64,000 nt of DNA from Diadema setosum. Taxonomy: Eukaryota; Echinodermata; Echinoidea; Diadematoida; Diadematidae. The notes beneath the pieces were generated by a model. It had not been told where the DNA came from and ran no database searches. It saw nothing but the letters and a program-made list of their open reading frames with translations. Made by a program: the position numbers and the translations under genes. Location: the NCBI GenBank assembly GCA_033980235.1, contig CM067064.1, positions 29,900,670 to 29,964,669 of the forward strand. The letters are read 5' to 3'. Positions 21,505-35,500 of the stretch are shown piece by piece (position 1 is the first letter of the stretch; every line of letters begins with the position of its first letter).

Positions 21505-21745
21505 CCCACAAATCACAATCATAGGCAAACAAGGCCCACGACTTCGACATTAAGCCAAAAGGCCCACAAGCTCGACACTAGGTAAAATGACCCACTAGTT
21601 CGGCATTACATCACGGGGCTGCACTGTGTCGGTCTCGTGGACCTTATTTGCCTAGTGTCGAGCTGTAGTATGACTCATGGGATGTATGACTCGTGAGCTG
21701 TATGACTCGTGAGCTATATGATTCGTGGGTGTCGAACTCGTGACG
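21505..21745. mobile_element. Fold-back element with CTCGACACTA repeats
   Basis: AAGCTCGACACTAGG at about 21569 is mirrored by CCTAGTGTCGAGCT at about 21651. Variants of GACTCGTGAGCT are repeated at 21670-21740. CCCACGACTTCGAC mirrors GTCGAACTCGTG. Confidence 0.55.
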
Positions 21746-21915
21746 TAAAATCATAACATGAATGATGGTTACTTTCATTGATATGCACAGATCATGCTGA
21801 ATGTCAGGATGACAATGTTGACGATGATTACAGCGATGGCGATGCTTAAGATGGTGATGATATTCGTGCTAATAACAGCACTTCTTATCACCTATTAGAT
21901 CACCTCTCTCAACAG

Positions 21916-21993
21916 TAAATACACGTACACGTACACGTACACATACACGTACACATACACGTACACATACACATACACATACACATACACGTA
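21916..21993. repeat. ACACGT/ACACAT hexamer minisatellite
   Basis: About 12 tandem hexamers alternating between ACACGT and ACACAT. Confidence 0.9.
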
Positions 21994-24822
21994 CTTGACC
22001 TCTCAATATGAAACGAAGCAAGTTTGTAATAGTTGCGTGAAGATTGGGATATAAACTATGAAAATATCATGAAACACAATATGACGAATTTTCTTGCAAA
22101 ATGGCCTAAATCCACTTTAGGTTATATGTAATTTGTATAAAGGATTTACATTTCACACTATTTTGTGTTTCCATTCAAAAAATTATTCAATTATGTCGAG
22201 TCATCACAACAGGTATCCAAAATTATAATTGAAAGTGACAAATGTCTTGAATCTAATTTGATGATTGTATGTATGCACTTAATATATATCAGGACTTTTT
22301 GCAAGACAAGTATTTGAGCGTGATAGCACAATATACACACTTTGAAATTTGCACACGAGGCCCTTTTCTTATCCTCTACCCTTTTTTTTTCAGTCAATCT
22401 GCTTAATTAAACTGATCACTTGACTACTAAAAATCTTCTGTGAAATATCAACAACTTAAAATCAAATCAACATTTGAGCTTTCGTAGCCATATCTGCTTT
22501 ATATATAGAGGTCGTCTATTGTTAGTACCGTAAAGACATTCATCACCTTGTCTGTATTAGCATAAAAGAGGCAGCAATCTCTTCCAGAAGGTAAATAAAT
22601 AAATGAATAAATAGATAATGTATTAAATAAGTGAATTTACTTTTTAACCCTTTGTACCACATTATAATCAGTATATTATATACAAATCAGTCAAAATAAT
22701 GTGGGCAAATTCCACACAAACACACGGAGAGGAATTTAATGGAGCATGCAGATGGTGATATGGTTTACCTCTTATGGCCCTTATGAATGAAAATGTTAAT
22801 TTCATATCTATAATTTTTAATGAACTTCCCGAAACCTTTGAGAGTTGGACTACCATCAATTTTGGTCTATAATATAATGATGAATATCTATTTAATCATT
22901 TTGAAATACTACTAAATGATAAAGATGGATTTAGGCCATTTGCAAGTGACCTCTTCACACCTGTCTCAATTGACCTATTCACACCAATCGCAACTGACTT
23001 CATGATACAGGATAGCACTGACACATTCTGCATGCGACTTCACAAATCGATCGGTTGTTAAAGATGGGGTACACAGCTCAAAATTTGTTTTAGTACTTAT
23101 GGATTCGGATTGGAAACCCTCAACTCTCATGGACAGTGCATTTTGTTCCTATAGTATTGTAGACCACATAATGGATATTTTCCTCTGATGTGGTAACAAG
23201 ATATAGCTATCTTATGTCCACTGAAATGTCGGATGCGCTGAAAATGATTATTTCAAGTATGTTTATACCTATTTTAGTTATACAAAATAATATTATATGA
23301 TAATTATGTATTATATATATTATATATTATAGAGTCAAACAGGCCGTAAGTTTTTGAACCAAGCAGGTTTTTCTTCAGAAAGAAAAAACTAGGCACACTT
23401 ATATATGTAAAGCAGACATATATCATAATTATTATGTATATAAGGCAAAAACAAAACAAAACGAAACTGCACTAGAACTAAAAGAACAAATCAAAACAAG
23501 ACAAAAAGAATATTAGTATCATGGAGGATCACGTAAGTAAAGCAACAGCATTCAGAAAGGGAACTGAAATGTAGCAAACATAAAGACGCAGAAGTGTACA
23601 AAATGCCACCTGCACAAGGCCTGTGAGTGCTTAAAGTGGAGATTGTGACATACCTTTCCGGTCTAATTTTGCAATGTATCTGTGTTTTCATCCTGTAAAT
23701 GTGCCTCCTTGAGGATTTCACGCCCTTTACTCTTACGCGTTTAGATATCTGAACTGCCGTAAACAGCAGGCAAAGTCGATATCTGTTTTCTCAAACTTTG
23801 CTTTATAGACACAGTATGCGTTCTTCTCAACATGTTCAAAGCTTTCCGCTTTATTGACCGATAGGCGAATTGTGTATCGTCCATGGCGGTTGTATATCCA
23901 TGCAATGATTTCTTCCATCTGTCATCGATTTCGGAAGCGCACTGAAAGGTGGGTAAACCATATTGCCCCCGTTTTTGCACACAAAACACTGAACAATCTG
24001 ATCAATGTATTGAATTCACTCTATACAAGCTGTAAACAGTAAAGTGGGATTTGCCTACCATCGGTTTCACACGAACTGATAATGAAATTTAACGAGAGCG
24101 TTTTGCACTCCTTCCTTCTTTTCTACTCCCTCCCCATCTCTTTCTCTCTCCCTCAACTCTCTATTGTAGTGTAAAAACTGCCTGGCACAGGCGAAGGATT
24201 TGGGAAGCAAGCCTGTACCACAAGTCGCTTTTAAAATTAATATTTTACTACTGCTATGTGTTAACTTATATATAAAATCAAAAGAAATAAAATTGTTTTG
24301 AATGAAGTTGGCGAAACGGGACACACAGATCCTCCTTTTTTTTAGAATTAAGGAAGTGGACAAAAGCGGCCAAATGTATGATTAGCTGAGTTTTATAACT
24401 CAGCAATCTATAAAGACTGTAGGAAAAGGTGCCCTGGGAACATGCATGCCCTTAACAATCAAAGTTTCTTGCCGAAAACTTCTTTTGTGTTTTGTCCATG
24501 AAGATCATTGATTCCACATTCTCATTTGAGACGCCAGGGTTAAACAATTAATTTGCAAAACCAGCATGGCCTCCCCAACAAGATCTTAGTCTGATCAAAA
24601 TATATCATAGATATATATATTTGGGTACGTAATACAGTGTGCGCAAGCTTGGTGAGTCAGTATGTCAACATTGCTTACTAAAATGTATACCAGTTACCGA
24701 AGTTGCCCAATTGGCTTAGACTTCTGGGAAGTGTTAGGCGTGATCCTCAACCGTGAAGAATTATGTTTGCTGCCATCTCTTGGTCTGGGCACTTCATTTT
24801 CTCTCTCGCGCGCGCTCACCAC

Positions 24823-24826
24823 CCCC

Positions 24827-24878
<52 letters not shown>
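24823..24878. repeat. Poly-C followed by (CT)n
   Basis: C15 then about 20 CT units. The long frames over it on both strands are repeat translations. Confidence 0.95.
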
Positions 24879-24881
<3 letters not shown>

Positions 24882-25629
24882 CTTTATGTTGTTGTCTTCC
24901 CCCACTTTTTTTCTTTTTCTCCCTTCCTTTCTGTCCTCCCCTCGTTATATCTTCTCTCCTCTGTATAATAATGCTAGTTGTGTGGTCTTGTTTTGAACCC
25001 TTCGGATCAGGAGTTAAGAAATCCTGACGTAAAATCCAGAAAGATGTGATAAAATACATATAGATTGTTGTGACACAAACGTGAGTGCTATAATTATGGT
25101 CGGAAGAAACGACATTGTCGGATTCTTGTAACTTTGACATATTATCCTGAATCAATTTACCTGAGAATAACAATGACCATGCAAGGACTTTTTTTTCAAT
25201 ATTCCGCAGTTTCATTTCATTTTATTTTCAACAAGGAATACAAAACATATCGTGTAATGTATGAATTTACCCAAATACAGTATCATCCTGCACATGATTG
25301 GTTGTGAAGCTAAAATGCCTGATATTTACTAAATAATGTTGAAAATGGAGGGGAGTTAAAATGCAGAGCTTGTAATGTACAATCCCCTCAGAGGCAATTA
25401 TTACTAAGGGACAGTGAAATGTTGGCTACAAAGAAATGTATATAAACGGTGACAGCAAGCGGTTATTTTGAGTCTCATGGCACGCTTCCTTCCCAAGTTT
25501 TTATCTAATATTGTTAAATTTTCCCTCTTTCGGCATGGTTTATCCCGTCTCCCTCATTCTCATTATAACACTTTCTGTCAATATATAGGCCCCCTACATT
25601 TTGTGGGTGATGTTCTATTAAATTCGGCA

Positions 25630-25895
25630 GGTTAGTTATTCCGAATGTGCGTAATTCCGAAACACACAAATTCCCTATACATACAGTCATGTTGGCTCAT
25701 CTGAAAATGAAATAGGGCTCATTACTCCCAATGATTTGGAGGTGTTCCGGAGGGCCGTCAATCCGAGGTGAAATAGGGTTCGTTATTCCGAAGGTTCGGT
25801 AATCCAAAAATGAAAAGAAAGTACGTGAAAATGTACCTTCGAAATTAGAAACCTTGTTTCGTTTTCGGATTAACGAACCTTCTGAATAACTAACC
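25630..25895. mobile_element. Fold-back MITE with GGTTAGTTATTCCGAA ends
   Basis: GGTTAGTTATTCCGAA at the left is mirrored by TTCTGAATAACTAACC at the right. Internal copies of GTTATTCCGAAGGTTCG and CGGATTAACGAACC also pair. Confidence 0.7.
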
Positions 25896-26593
25896 TCCCC
25901 CCCCCCTTTTTTTTTTTAGTTTTCGGATTATTTGCTCGTTTATATTATGTTTCGTCCATCTAAAAGTGACTATTATAATATTATGTTGTATTTCCATCTT
26001 GAAATCAAATACTAGTAGAACGTAAATTTTTATGAAATGTGGAATCTGAAATAATGGACTTTAACACGCACGAAAAAAAATGCATAACACCATTGTACAA
26101 AATGAAAACATAAATGAGCTCGATTGCACAGACCCACCCACACCCCCACACACACATACACACACACACACGCCCTCATCCATTATACAAACAGCACACA
26201 TGCAAATACGATACCCACCAGCACACACACTCAAGACTTACGTGCATTTCCACAGTATATACCGTGGTTATCTGCACCCATTTATTACAACTCTGGTTTT
26301 TTAAAGGCATTATTTATCATTTGCAGATGGAAAAAAAAGACAGCTTTAGTGCTTCAAAGTAGTTCTGAAATGTGACTTAGGGATAGAAACAACCAATGTA
26401 AAGTTGTTAATCGGTATAATCAATGTTAAGTATTGTTAAATATATAAAATGTGAACAATAGAAATGATATAATTATTGTTTCTGGAATAAATCGTCTTCA
26501 GTTATGGTTTATTGAGAAAAATAGTGATATCTCCCTATATTCTAGGCTTTATTGCGAAATTTTTTATATGGTAGAATGTTTGGTGATGCACTT

Positions 26594-26682
26594 GGGCCCC
26601 ATTTCACACATCTCCCACAGCAACAGCTAATCAGGAAGCTTTACCAGTTGCTACTGTATCAACTTTTTGTGACATGGGGCCC
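26594..26682. mobile_element. Short fold-back element with GGGCCC ends
   Basis: GGGCCCCATTTCACA and ACAGCAAC on the left are mirrored by GTTGCTACTGT and TGTGACATGGGGCCC on the right; 89 bp in total. Confidence 0.65.
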
Positions 26683-29600
26683 TATACTACTCATGTGCAC
26701 CAAATGTTATAACATTTTCTAAATCACTGCTCTCAATAGTAAACAGTACCTTTAAACAGAATGCAATAAAAAAAAAAACTAAAGACAACTAGAAACTTAA
26801 CACTGTTTTGTAGCCGAAGGAGACATTGCTGCTGATTATTTTCCTCGTCCAATAAATTAAAAGAAGTTTCAGAGTTTGTCCCTTAAAAAGTAAGTTGCTT
26901 TCTGTTCTAGACTTACAAATTACATACTATTTCACCTAAAAGTACCAAACAGACGTGAATGCACACACGCTCACACACACACACGACCACACACGCAAGC
27001 ACAGCATACACTGTCATGTAAACACACATATCTTTGCACCTGTTACCGCAGTGAATCCAAATACAAACAATGCAACGGGTGGATGGTTCTGAATCGTAAT
27101 CACGACATTTATTCAAGCAATTAGATAAAATCGCATTCGTTACTATACAGAACAGGTCTGTCGCGATAATTCTGATAAAAATTCTTAATTCTCAGCAAGC
27201 GAAATCAATAACTACAATAAAGGTGGCGATATTATTTCAGTTCCTGCGGCTGTACGGTCATACTAAATCCATTACAGGCCATCCTAAACTATATATTTCA
27301 TTCATTTGCTTTATTCATTTAATTCATGGTTTTCTGCAATTTTTCGTGGAAAAATGTAAAGAAAAGTAAAATACATATTCAAAATGTATTTTTAAATCGT
27401 AGTAGTAGGTTCTAGCTTGAAAAGAAAATGATTACAGTTACTCAATATAAAATAGAAATATAACATCATATTTAAATCACTATAAAATATTTACACTTCT
27501 TTTACACTATTTTTAAAGAAGACAGGAGGTCTATCTGCTTGTGGGAATTTGGTAATGAATTCCATAATTCAATGTAAGATATTGACTCTCCTCAAAGGAA
27601 CGTGAGACACAATTATGCAAAGTCCATCAAGTTATTGTCAAGTTAAGGAAAATGTACGACATAATTATCTGTTAACAAAGCCCGAAAATAGGGAACACAA
27701 CAAAACAGAATAAGGAGAGTTAAACACTAGATCAGTTTAGAAAGGTTATGGATTTTATTATCGAGTATTTGTGAAAATTAAAATGTACAATAGAGTTACA
27801 CCGGTAACTACTGGAGAACGCAAGATTTTGCATGACTCTAGAGTCGAATGGCTTGTTGCTGCCAAAGCGTTTCTCTAAAACACTTAAAAAGGGAGTAATG
27901 CCTCAGCTGATTGAAACTATATATAATATTAAAAAAAAGAATGAAATAAATATAAGTAAAATCATCGTAAGCTATAGATCAGAGCTGACATCATTTAACA
28001 AATGCTTCCTTCTATGAACTTCATAAATAAGCATCTCGTCGCCGTTGTGTAAATAGATCCTACAAGCACACTTCTTTCATCTGAGTTTACAGCAAAATAA
28101 AATGGGGATACTATATGGCAACAATAGGGAATCCCTAACTTTTGGGGGAAATGGAAGCCTTTCCGTTTATTTATTGAGGGTTTTTTTTTTTTTTTTTAGG
28201 GTGCAGTAAGAAGAACAGCAAATCAGATTGCGAGAGTTACATTAGATAAGAACCAATCTGAGCACTAACTTCGATTTACCGTCCCATGATTTAAAAAAAA
28301 AAAAAAAAAGTTTCCACGAGTATTGGACTGTCATCGCATATACTGTTGACAAAATGCTGCTGAAATGAATTGAAATTATTCAGATAAGCAATGCATAAAG
28401 TCCTACATGGAAACAGTTAATGCGGCATGGAAATTTATGGAACGCCAGTGTTTGTTCATTTGCTCGTTCGGTTCATAAAATAGTCATTTAATTCCTCAAC
28501 AGAAATTATTCACATCAGAATGTTTCCGTTACATAAGGAAAGCGCCGTACTCTTAAAAACTCAACTACTGTACATGACGCTGAAAACGGACTCAGCGGTG
28601 ATAAGCTCTCAGGAACATCGAAAGTCTGGTAGATTTACTTGAAGAATATATATATATTTATAAGTGAGGGAAAGCTATGCGCATACTATTATAGAAAAAA
28701 AAAAGACAGAAACACAGACACTCTCTGCATAAGTATGCAGATATTGATATCCTCAAACACCCTAACGTACATTATACGACATATTTTACACGCAATTACG
28801 GCTTGATAGTATTATTTTCAGAGAGGAGTCATTATCAGTAAACCCAATTATTGATTGTTTTCCTTTTTAATTTTTGAACGGGCCAGAAGGTTGCAATAAT
28901 TTAAAACACAACTGATTTCCAAGAAGCATAAAGGCAAAGGCTGTTCTTTGTCTACTTTTCTTTGGTTTTTTTTTTAATGTGTTCTCTTTCTATTTTCGAT
29001 ATCGTCTCTTTTTGTACAGAAGTACCCCCAACAAGAATATCTTGTAAGAAAGTAAGAAAATCTTCTTTCCTCATATTTCGAACTTAAACTTTAATCAAAC
29101 GTGCTGTTAAATTCAGGTCCTGACATTTTAGATAATTACGATGCATGCCTAGCAAACACGATCGATATACTGTATCTCATTTAACGCTGGCCTTTAAACA
29201 AGGCTTCGGGGTTGAGCATTTTAAATATGTAGAAAAGACTAGTAGGCGTCCCTTAGCTGATAGCTTTGCTATTTTAATCGTTTCTTTAAATGTTTAGCCC
29301 AGTACGCTCGTCAAAAGGCTAATGGGCGATGTTATCATTCAGTTGACGAAATTTGTATGTACATCGGACAGGGTTGAGGTAACTGTAAGCATGAGTCCAC
29401 AATAGGGGACAAAAAAACCCAACAACATCAAAACTGTTAGTCCGCTTAAGAGTGCAACTATAGTGACGTGTAGGTCGCACCACTTTGGTTACGCCAGTTA
29501 AGTTACGTAACGCAAAAACTACAGTTACTTGACATTTCCAGTCAACAACGGTCGGCGCAAGATAACAGTATCACATTAAATTCCCGGATGTGGATAGGCG

Positions 29601-29882
29601 TGTGTTCTTTGCAAGTCATTACGCGTAACAAGAAAATAAGCGGGTGTCATACGCCATTCGGGACATAGGCGTTTACCAAGAGCGGAAAAGAGGGAAAACA
29701 TAGTAATGATTAATGACTTGGTTTCAGATGATACCGTGTTACCTATCGCACATTTAAGAATACATATTTACGCCTATACTGTTTCACTTTCCAACATGCG
29801 ATCTTTCATGTTCGTCATCGCTTTTTATCGTTAAAGGGCGCGTTTCTTTCTGTGACCGTAAACACACACCATTTGATGTATT

Positions 29883-29913
<31 letters not shown>

Positions 29914-30186
29914 TTCCTTTTTGCAAGGAAACGTAAGAAAATTAATGGAAAGGGACCTGAGGGGCTGTTCCCGCTCCATTTTTTTTTATTCTATGCACTA
30001 AGCAAGCACTTTGAGTGACAGGAATAAATTGCAATTCTTCTAGCTATACCTTCGCGACGCAAGCATTGCACACAGTTGACCCAACAAATATTTACACATG
30101 TCGGCCCTTGCAATTTTGATCAGATCCTTAGTTACATGGTATTGAAGGAAAGGAGGACACTCCCTACCATTATTTTTGTTGTCGTT

Positions 30187-30192
30187 TTTATT
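30187..30192 (-). terminator. Candidate poly(A) signal AATAAA of the BRI3-like gene
   Basis: AATAAA on the minus strand about 475 nt past the stop codon. It is a possible 3' end only; the region is AT-rich and another copy lies near 29985. Confidence 0.3.
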
Positions 30193-30665
30193 CTGATTTG
30201 TTTGTTAGCTGAAATGTTGGCATTATTGATTGTTGTAAAATGGTGACACGGATCCTCCCAGTGAAATGATTGGACCGAAGGTCGAGTGTAGAGATGACCA
30301 AGCATTAACTAGGCGAAGCAAAATACATTTTGTAGCTATTCCAATCTGCCGATCATTAATAACTTACTTATGCAGTTAGCTATAATTTGAACTTTGAGTG
30401 GAGACCGTGACATCTCTACCTATGACGATTCGCCAACAAAGTACCACTGTGTGACATCGACTGATGTTAATCCATGTCGCCATTTTACAAGAGAAATAAT
30501 CATGCTCAAAATACGATGAGAGCTTAATACCCATACACATCATGTGGATAGTTCTTTACACGTTCTCACCGATATTCATTGTCTTGTACGTTGACATTTT
30601 TGTTTTCATAATTGAAAACACATAGTTTGTTCTGGTTACAGTATTAGTACAATGCTCATGAAAAT

Positions 30666-30979
30666 CTAGCGTCCGTGATAGATGGTGCCACACACGGGGC
30701 ATATCTTGTGTCTTGACATGAGGCAGCAAATGATCCCGAACGGGAAAAAGAAGATAGCGCAGAGGATGCCAAAGGGCGTGAACTGCTCCTGCAGGTTTCC
30801 CATCTTGCAGTTGGGGCACTGGTCGATGAAGGCGACCATGGTGGTCGCCGGCGGTGCTTGGTGAGTCGTCACCGTAATCGTCTGAGGAGGCGGCGCCACG
30901 GCCATCTGCTGCTGCAGGTGCGGCGGCGGTGGCTGCATGGGCATGTCAACTCCCGGTTGCTGGGGCGGGTAGACACCGG
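30666..30979 (-). CDS. BRI3: BRI3-like exon 2
   Basis: Starts after acceptor ATTCACAG and runs through a Pro/Gln-rich linker to the CxxC-hydrophobic-CxxC domain and the stop codon at 30668-30666. Confidence 0.93.
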
Positions 30980-32903
30980 CTGTGAATGTGTTTGTTTAGA
31001 AATGCAAAAGAATAAACACCAGTGTGATATTATCTTAAACACTTTTTTGATATTTTCTTCGGGTGTCGTAACCTTTAAAAACATGCTGGTCTGATATAAT
31101 GTAATTTCGTTGGCGGATGTTAATCATAAGCACAGTGTTTGTCCGTATCAAAACATTGCCCTCACATTTTGCAGCTAGCTTTGCTCTGGCTTATAAATCA
31201 ACTTAATAGACCTATCTTATTGCATGATTGTGTTTCCTAACGAGCACAATGTTCATATCATTTTCAAAAGTGTTTTGATGTCAGTAATTTCCTTTGACAA
31301 AAGCCGACCGCGTATTGGTGAAAATGAAGGTTATCTGTTTTTTCGTACTTCAGGCCAATTCAAAATTATTCATTGAATTCCTAACATTATGCCTAAATAT
31401 TCTGTGTATTACCAAGTAATGGGGTAGTGTATAAAACAATATTTATCGTCCTAATTTTTAACATTCCAGCTTTTGCTAAAAGAGCAAGGAATCCTTTTTT
31501 GCATTTTTTCTGGTGCAGAATATCAAATATCAGAATATTAAAGATTGCCTGAGAAAGGCCAAATTTTCTGTTACCTGATGTAATGGCTTCTATTGAAATA
31601 CTTAAGCTAAAGGTGTACCGTTTATTGACAATGTATATTTCCTTCCAAAATATGAAATCCATTTTTTGAAATAAGCTGTAATCGTCTACGTTGAATTAAA
31701 TCTGCCATTATAGAATTAGTTATACACTCCACGGGTGTCATATCTTTGACCGTTCTAGATTAAGTCAGGCATTGTCACGACATTGCAGGATATTTCTTTG
31801 AGGGCTTCTATTGTCAGTTAATGAAGCATATTGCTGCTTCAAACGTGTGTACACTTCCTAATGAAGTTGAATATCCTGCCACGCAAAACGGTGTAACTGA
31901 ACAGATGTGTACTTTTATTGTAAGTATATAATCATATAGTTTGTTTGATACACAGTTATACTTTGGTCGGACGTTCACTTGAGGTTTATCTAGCAATATT
32001 CCATCAGTCAACAAGCGCTATTCGGTTTGCCAGTTAAAGTGTCATCGACTCAAGTAGATAATTCCTAACAATATAGGTTATCGACAGTGCTATCATATCA
32101 TTTTCTTTTAGAGATCCATTCAAAATGATATTTCCAGACCAAAGTTCGCAATCATATCGACCAGTAATTGTCATTACTACCACTTGACTACGGCACAGTA
32201 CTATACCATGAGAAATTGATTCAAAACCTTTCTCAAATCTTCAACTTTGAATTACGTGTATAGTTGTATAATATTGAAATTCAATGAGCAAATTATGCAT
32301 ATGCTTTCATTTTTTCACATTTTTTCAATTGTGTTCTCTCAAAAATCATATTTACGTCTCCAATGGTTATACAATGATCATCCCAAATAAACTGACATAA
32401 TGCCCGGGGAACGCGATCATTTTTTTTTTTTTTTTTTGAGTGCCACTTGTATTCCAGGCAACTTGATTAGTATATTTCGTTTTCAGAACTACCGAATCAT
32501 GTCAACACTGTTACATTTAAAAAAAGATACATGAGAAAAAAACAACAACATCAGAAATGATAAGAGGATAAAGGGTGCGAAAAGAAGAAGAGAAGGAGAA
32601 AGAGAAAGAGAGAGAGAAGGATGAGAACATACAAGAGGAAAGTGATTAAGCGTGAAAGGGGACAGATGACAGAGGGGTGGGAAAGAAAAATAACAAAACA
32701 GAATTGGGGAAAAATATAAACTATTTAAAAGAAATACTTTCTTGTCAACAGATTGACTATCCTATGGCCATGAACTAAAGATGATTTTACTCACGATTGA
32801 ATCCTGGAGCTGGAGGAGGGTAGGCCATCTGAGCTGCTGCATCCCCGGTGGGTGGAGCGTAAGGAGGGGGAGCTCCGTAGTCGGCCGGTTTGTCTTCCGA
32901 CAT
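30666..32903 (-). CDS. BRI3: BRI3-like (brain protein I3 family) membrane protein, complete
   Basis: Two exons (32903-32795 and 30979-30666) give 140 residues; human BRI3 has 125. Residues 1-80 are proline-rich and disordered, with a PPPY motif of the WW-domain-binding type. The C-terminal third holds CPNCKMGNLQEQF, a hydrophobic stretch (FGILCAIFFFPFGIICCL), then ICPVCGTIYHGR. Paired CxxC motifs around a hydrophobic segment are the signature of the BRI3 and LITAF-like group, in which the cysteines bind zinc and the hydrophobic part inserts in endosomal or lysosomal membrane. FTPFGI...FPFGIICC matches BRI3 better than LITAF. Both CxxC motifs are intact. The protein's exact role is poorly defined in the family. 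The split codon joins cleanly (C|CC, proline). Other BRI3-type paralogues are possible, so the symbol marks the family. Confidence 0.9.
30980..32794. other. Intron of the BRI3-like gene
   Basis: AT-rich, with a T-run at 32420-32437 and a purine-rich tract at 32575-32640. No transposon structure or nested exon was recognised. Confidence 0.5.
32795..32903 (-). CDS. BRI3: BRI3-like exon 1 (coding part)
   Basis: 36 codons plus one base, from MSEDKPADYGAPPPYAPP to PAPGFN, followed by donor GTGAGT. Rich in Pro, Ala and Gly, with the PPPY motif. Confidence 0.85.
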
Positions 32904-34442
32904 AATGGTTGTTAATCCTCTCTAAAACTTTGGGATGAAATAACAGATGCAGTGGCACAAGGCTATGTCCGAACTGGCTAGGAATGGTCTGGGATCGCCT
33001 CTTTGCAACGGAAACCAGTTTTATGAAAAAGAATAATTCAGCACCAATGTCATATAAACTGCTTTAGTATTCAAAAGGGGTACGTCTAACTAAAATGCTT
33101 AATAATGAATATACAACACAACTTAAAAAAAGATGTGTTGTTATCCAGTCGCGTCTAAATCCTTATAAAGTACTGGAATATCTTTCGCATATTTTGTCGC
33201 TGGATGAAATGAATCACACGATACAAAGTCCCCGTCCAATAGAACCACCAATGGGTTATGTCTCAAGTATATCACCACTTCCTTCGCACGGCTGACCGCA
33301 ACATAAGTACACTGTAGTTCGTTCCACGTGACCGTCGATTAGAGTACTCGATTTTTTTTTTTCTCTCTCATATAGGTGTTTCTTCACATGGTTTTGCGCT
33401 AGGAGTATGTCCTGCTTTACTTCCAGATATTCACGAATCAATCGCGAGGACCCTGTCTGGAGCTAAAGCAGTCTTCCACCACTGTACGCCTTGATAATGA
33501 CACACGTTCTCCTTATTGCCCGCTCAAGGTGTTAAACCAAAGACTAACCAAGAAGCTCCTTGGTTATACCGAATCGAACTGGATGCGATCTTTCTACCTT
33601 GCCCCAAGGTGGTGACGTAATCGGTTAATTATTAACGGCGTGTTTATGATCAACCACGGTTAATCTCGATATACTATTAAAACCTGATGCTTGCTATCGG
33701 AAACAATTCAGATAGAAAGAGAGGCCACAAATTGGAGGCGGGAACATGATGAATTGCAGACATACGTGTTTTCTATCATTTATATAATCATTACCTAGAG
33801 ACGGAATTCTGATTGTTAGCGGGTATACTTCCGTGTCTTTTGCTATCATCAATACAGGTGTACGTGTGAAGCAAGCAAGTCACAGAAAGTGAAACTTTCG
33901 TCGTTAGGTGTGCGTTAAAACCATGATTGATATTGTCTTTGTCGTAATATTTTACATTTTACTTCGTCAATAAAGCAACGCCTGAGAGCGATGCTGTCAC
34001 GTCCGCCGCTTGTGACATCATTGGCCCTCAGTGTTTTTCCACCAAGATGGCAGTGGATGATTTAACCATAATTGATAACAAACATACCTGTACCACGTCA
34101 CGTGAAGTGGCAGGCAACCCTTCCCCCTCCAGTTTTTTTTTTTCTCTCTCTCTCCCTTAGAACCAATCACGAGCGTTATAACCTTGACACCCACTAAAGA
34201 CGTTCCACAGATCCTTGTTGATTTGAGATAGTTGCTATTAAAGCTACCAATAAAACAAAGAAAAGGAAAAAATGTGGGATATTTTTAATTATAACTTCAT
34301 GGACATTATTCCTTGCTATGTAACAAGTGAGGTAACACTGGAAAGTTTTATTTTACTCTGTCTGATGATGAACTTGTTTAAAACCTTTTTAAAATGGGGC
34401 TTAACCCGTTATGCGATCATTCGATAAAATTTATGTCATCAT
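32904..34442. other. Region upstream of the BRI3-like gene, nothing recognised
   Basis: It must contain the BRI3-like 5' UTR and promoter. I cannot place a transcription start. A CACGTCACGTGAAGTGG segment near 34095 holds a CACGTG E-box. Confidence 0.35.
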
Positions 34443-34448
34443 ATTATA

Positions 34449-34510
<62 letters not shown>
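34443..34510. repeat. (TA)n microsatellite
   Basis: Nearly pure AT/TA over 65 bp. Confidence 0.95.
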
Positions 34511-34511
<1 letters not shown>

Positions 34512-34512
<1 letters not shown>

Positions 34513-34640
34513 CGGGACAATAATGAGGACAGAAGATGTTGCAGGATGCCGGCTGGTGGAAGCTTTCGACCTTGGTTCTTCAGCTTTATTGTCTGTTTAT
34601 ACGAAATGAAATAGATGGTTTGAGCATAACAGATCATATG
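34512..34640 (-). mobile_element. Dispersed repeat with hammerhead-like core, copy 2
   Basis: On the minus strand, ACAGACAATAAAGCTGAAGA is followed by ACCAAGGTCGAAAGCTTCC. CTGAAGA (CUGANGA allowed) and CGAAA are the two conserved hammerhead boxes. Flanked on both sides by TA microsatellites. Confidence 0.4.
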
Positions 34641-34641
34641 G

Positions 34642-34642
34642 A

Positions 34643-34691
<49 letters not shown>

Positions 34692-34722
34692 CATACATAC
34701 ATACATACATACATACATACAT
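34642..34722. repeat. (TA)n then (ACAT)n microsatellite
   Basis: TA tract to 34686, then nine ACAT units. Confidence 0.95.
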
Positions 34723-35500
34723 AAAGTGATGTATGTGGGGGTGGAATTCAGGATGAAGGTCATTTGGCGAAGTGGTCACTCACAGATTCCCACAGGTTGT
34801 TTGCTGTGACGACATGGTTGCGTTCATGAAGAGAGATATAGAAAAAGAGCGCCGCTTTATGATTATACCTTTTCGATGTCTTTCTACTCGTTGGGTGTAC
34901 TGGGCGCGACGAATCTGAGAGCAGTCGGTACAAAGTTCGTGTTTGGAAACGGACGCGATTGCCCACTGCCAAAGCTACCACCCTATACATAAATTGGGGA
35001 CGTGAGACAATGATGTCATCTTTAATGTTAAAAGGAAACCGTGACGTAAATTTATACACGCATGACTCGATCTATTCATCGAAAACAACAACGGAGAGGT
35101 CAATTGGCCAACATGTGAATGATCTTCTTTTCCATATTCGTATATAGTTTTGGGGATTCTTGTTTCACTTGTTTCTTCGCTTCGCTGTTCCTTCCTCCGT
35201 TCCTTCTGCACGGTATACGACCAAGAGCAAAGCATTAGAAGTATTGGTATACTAGTAATCGCTGAACTTCGGGGAGAAACAATGTGATACATACTTTGGG
35301 GATGGTAGATGTGTTACATATTCAAGGAAACGAGGACCTATTCAAAGAAACTGATTAGAGGTCGCATGATATATAGACTGCCCTGTAATCCGTATATCCA
35401 GAACAGGAAGAATGCTTGTCTTGATCAGTGGGCCGAAAAAAAGTAAATGCAAATCTTATGCATACAGTACATTTATACTTTGACTGGGTTTTTTTTTTAG

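Noticed and set aside
24694..25215. 173-codon minus-strand frame
   Set aside because: Its middle is the antisense of a (CT)n tract (Arg-Glu repeats), which cannot contain stops; the flanks are unrecognisable.
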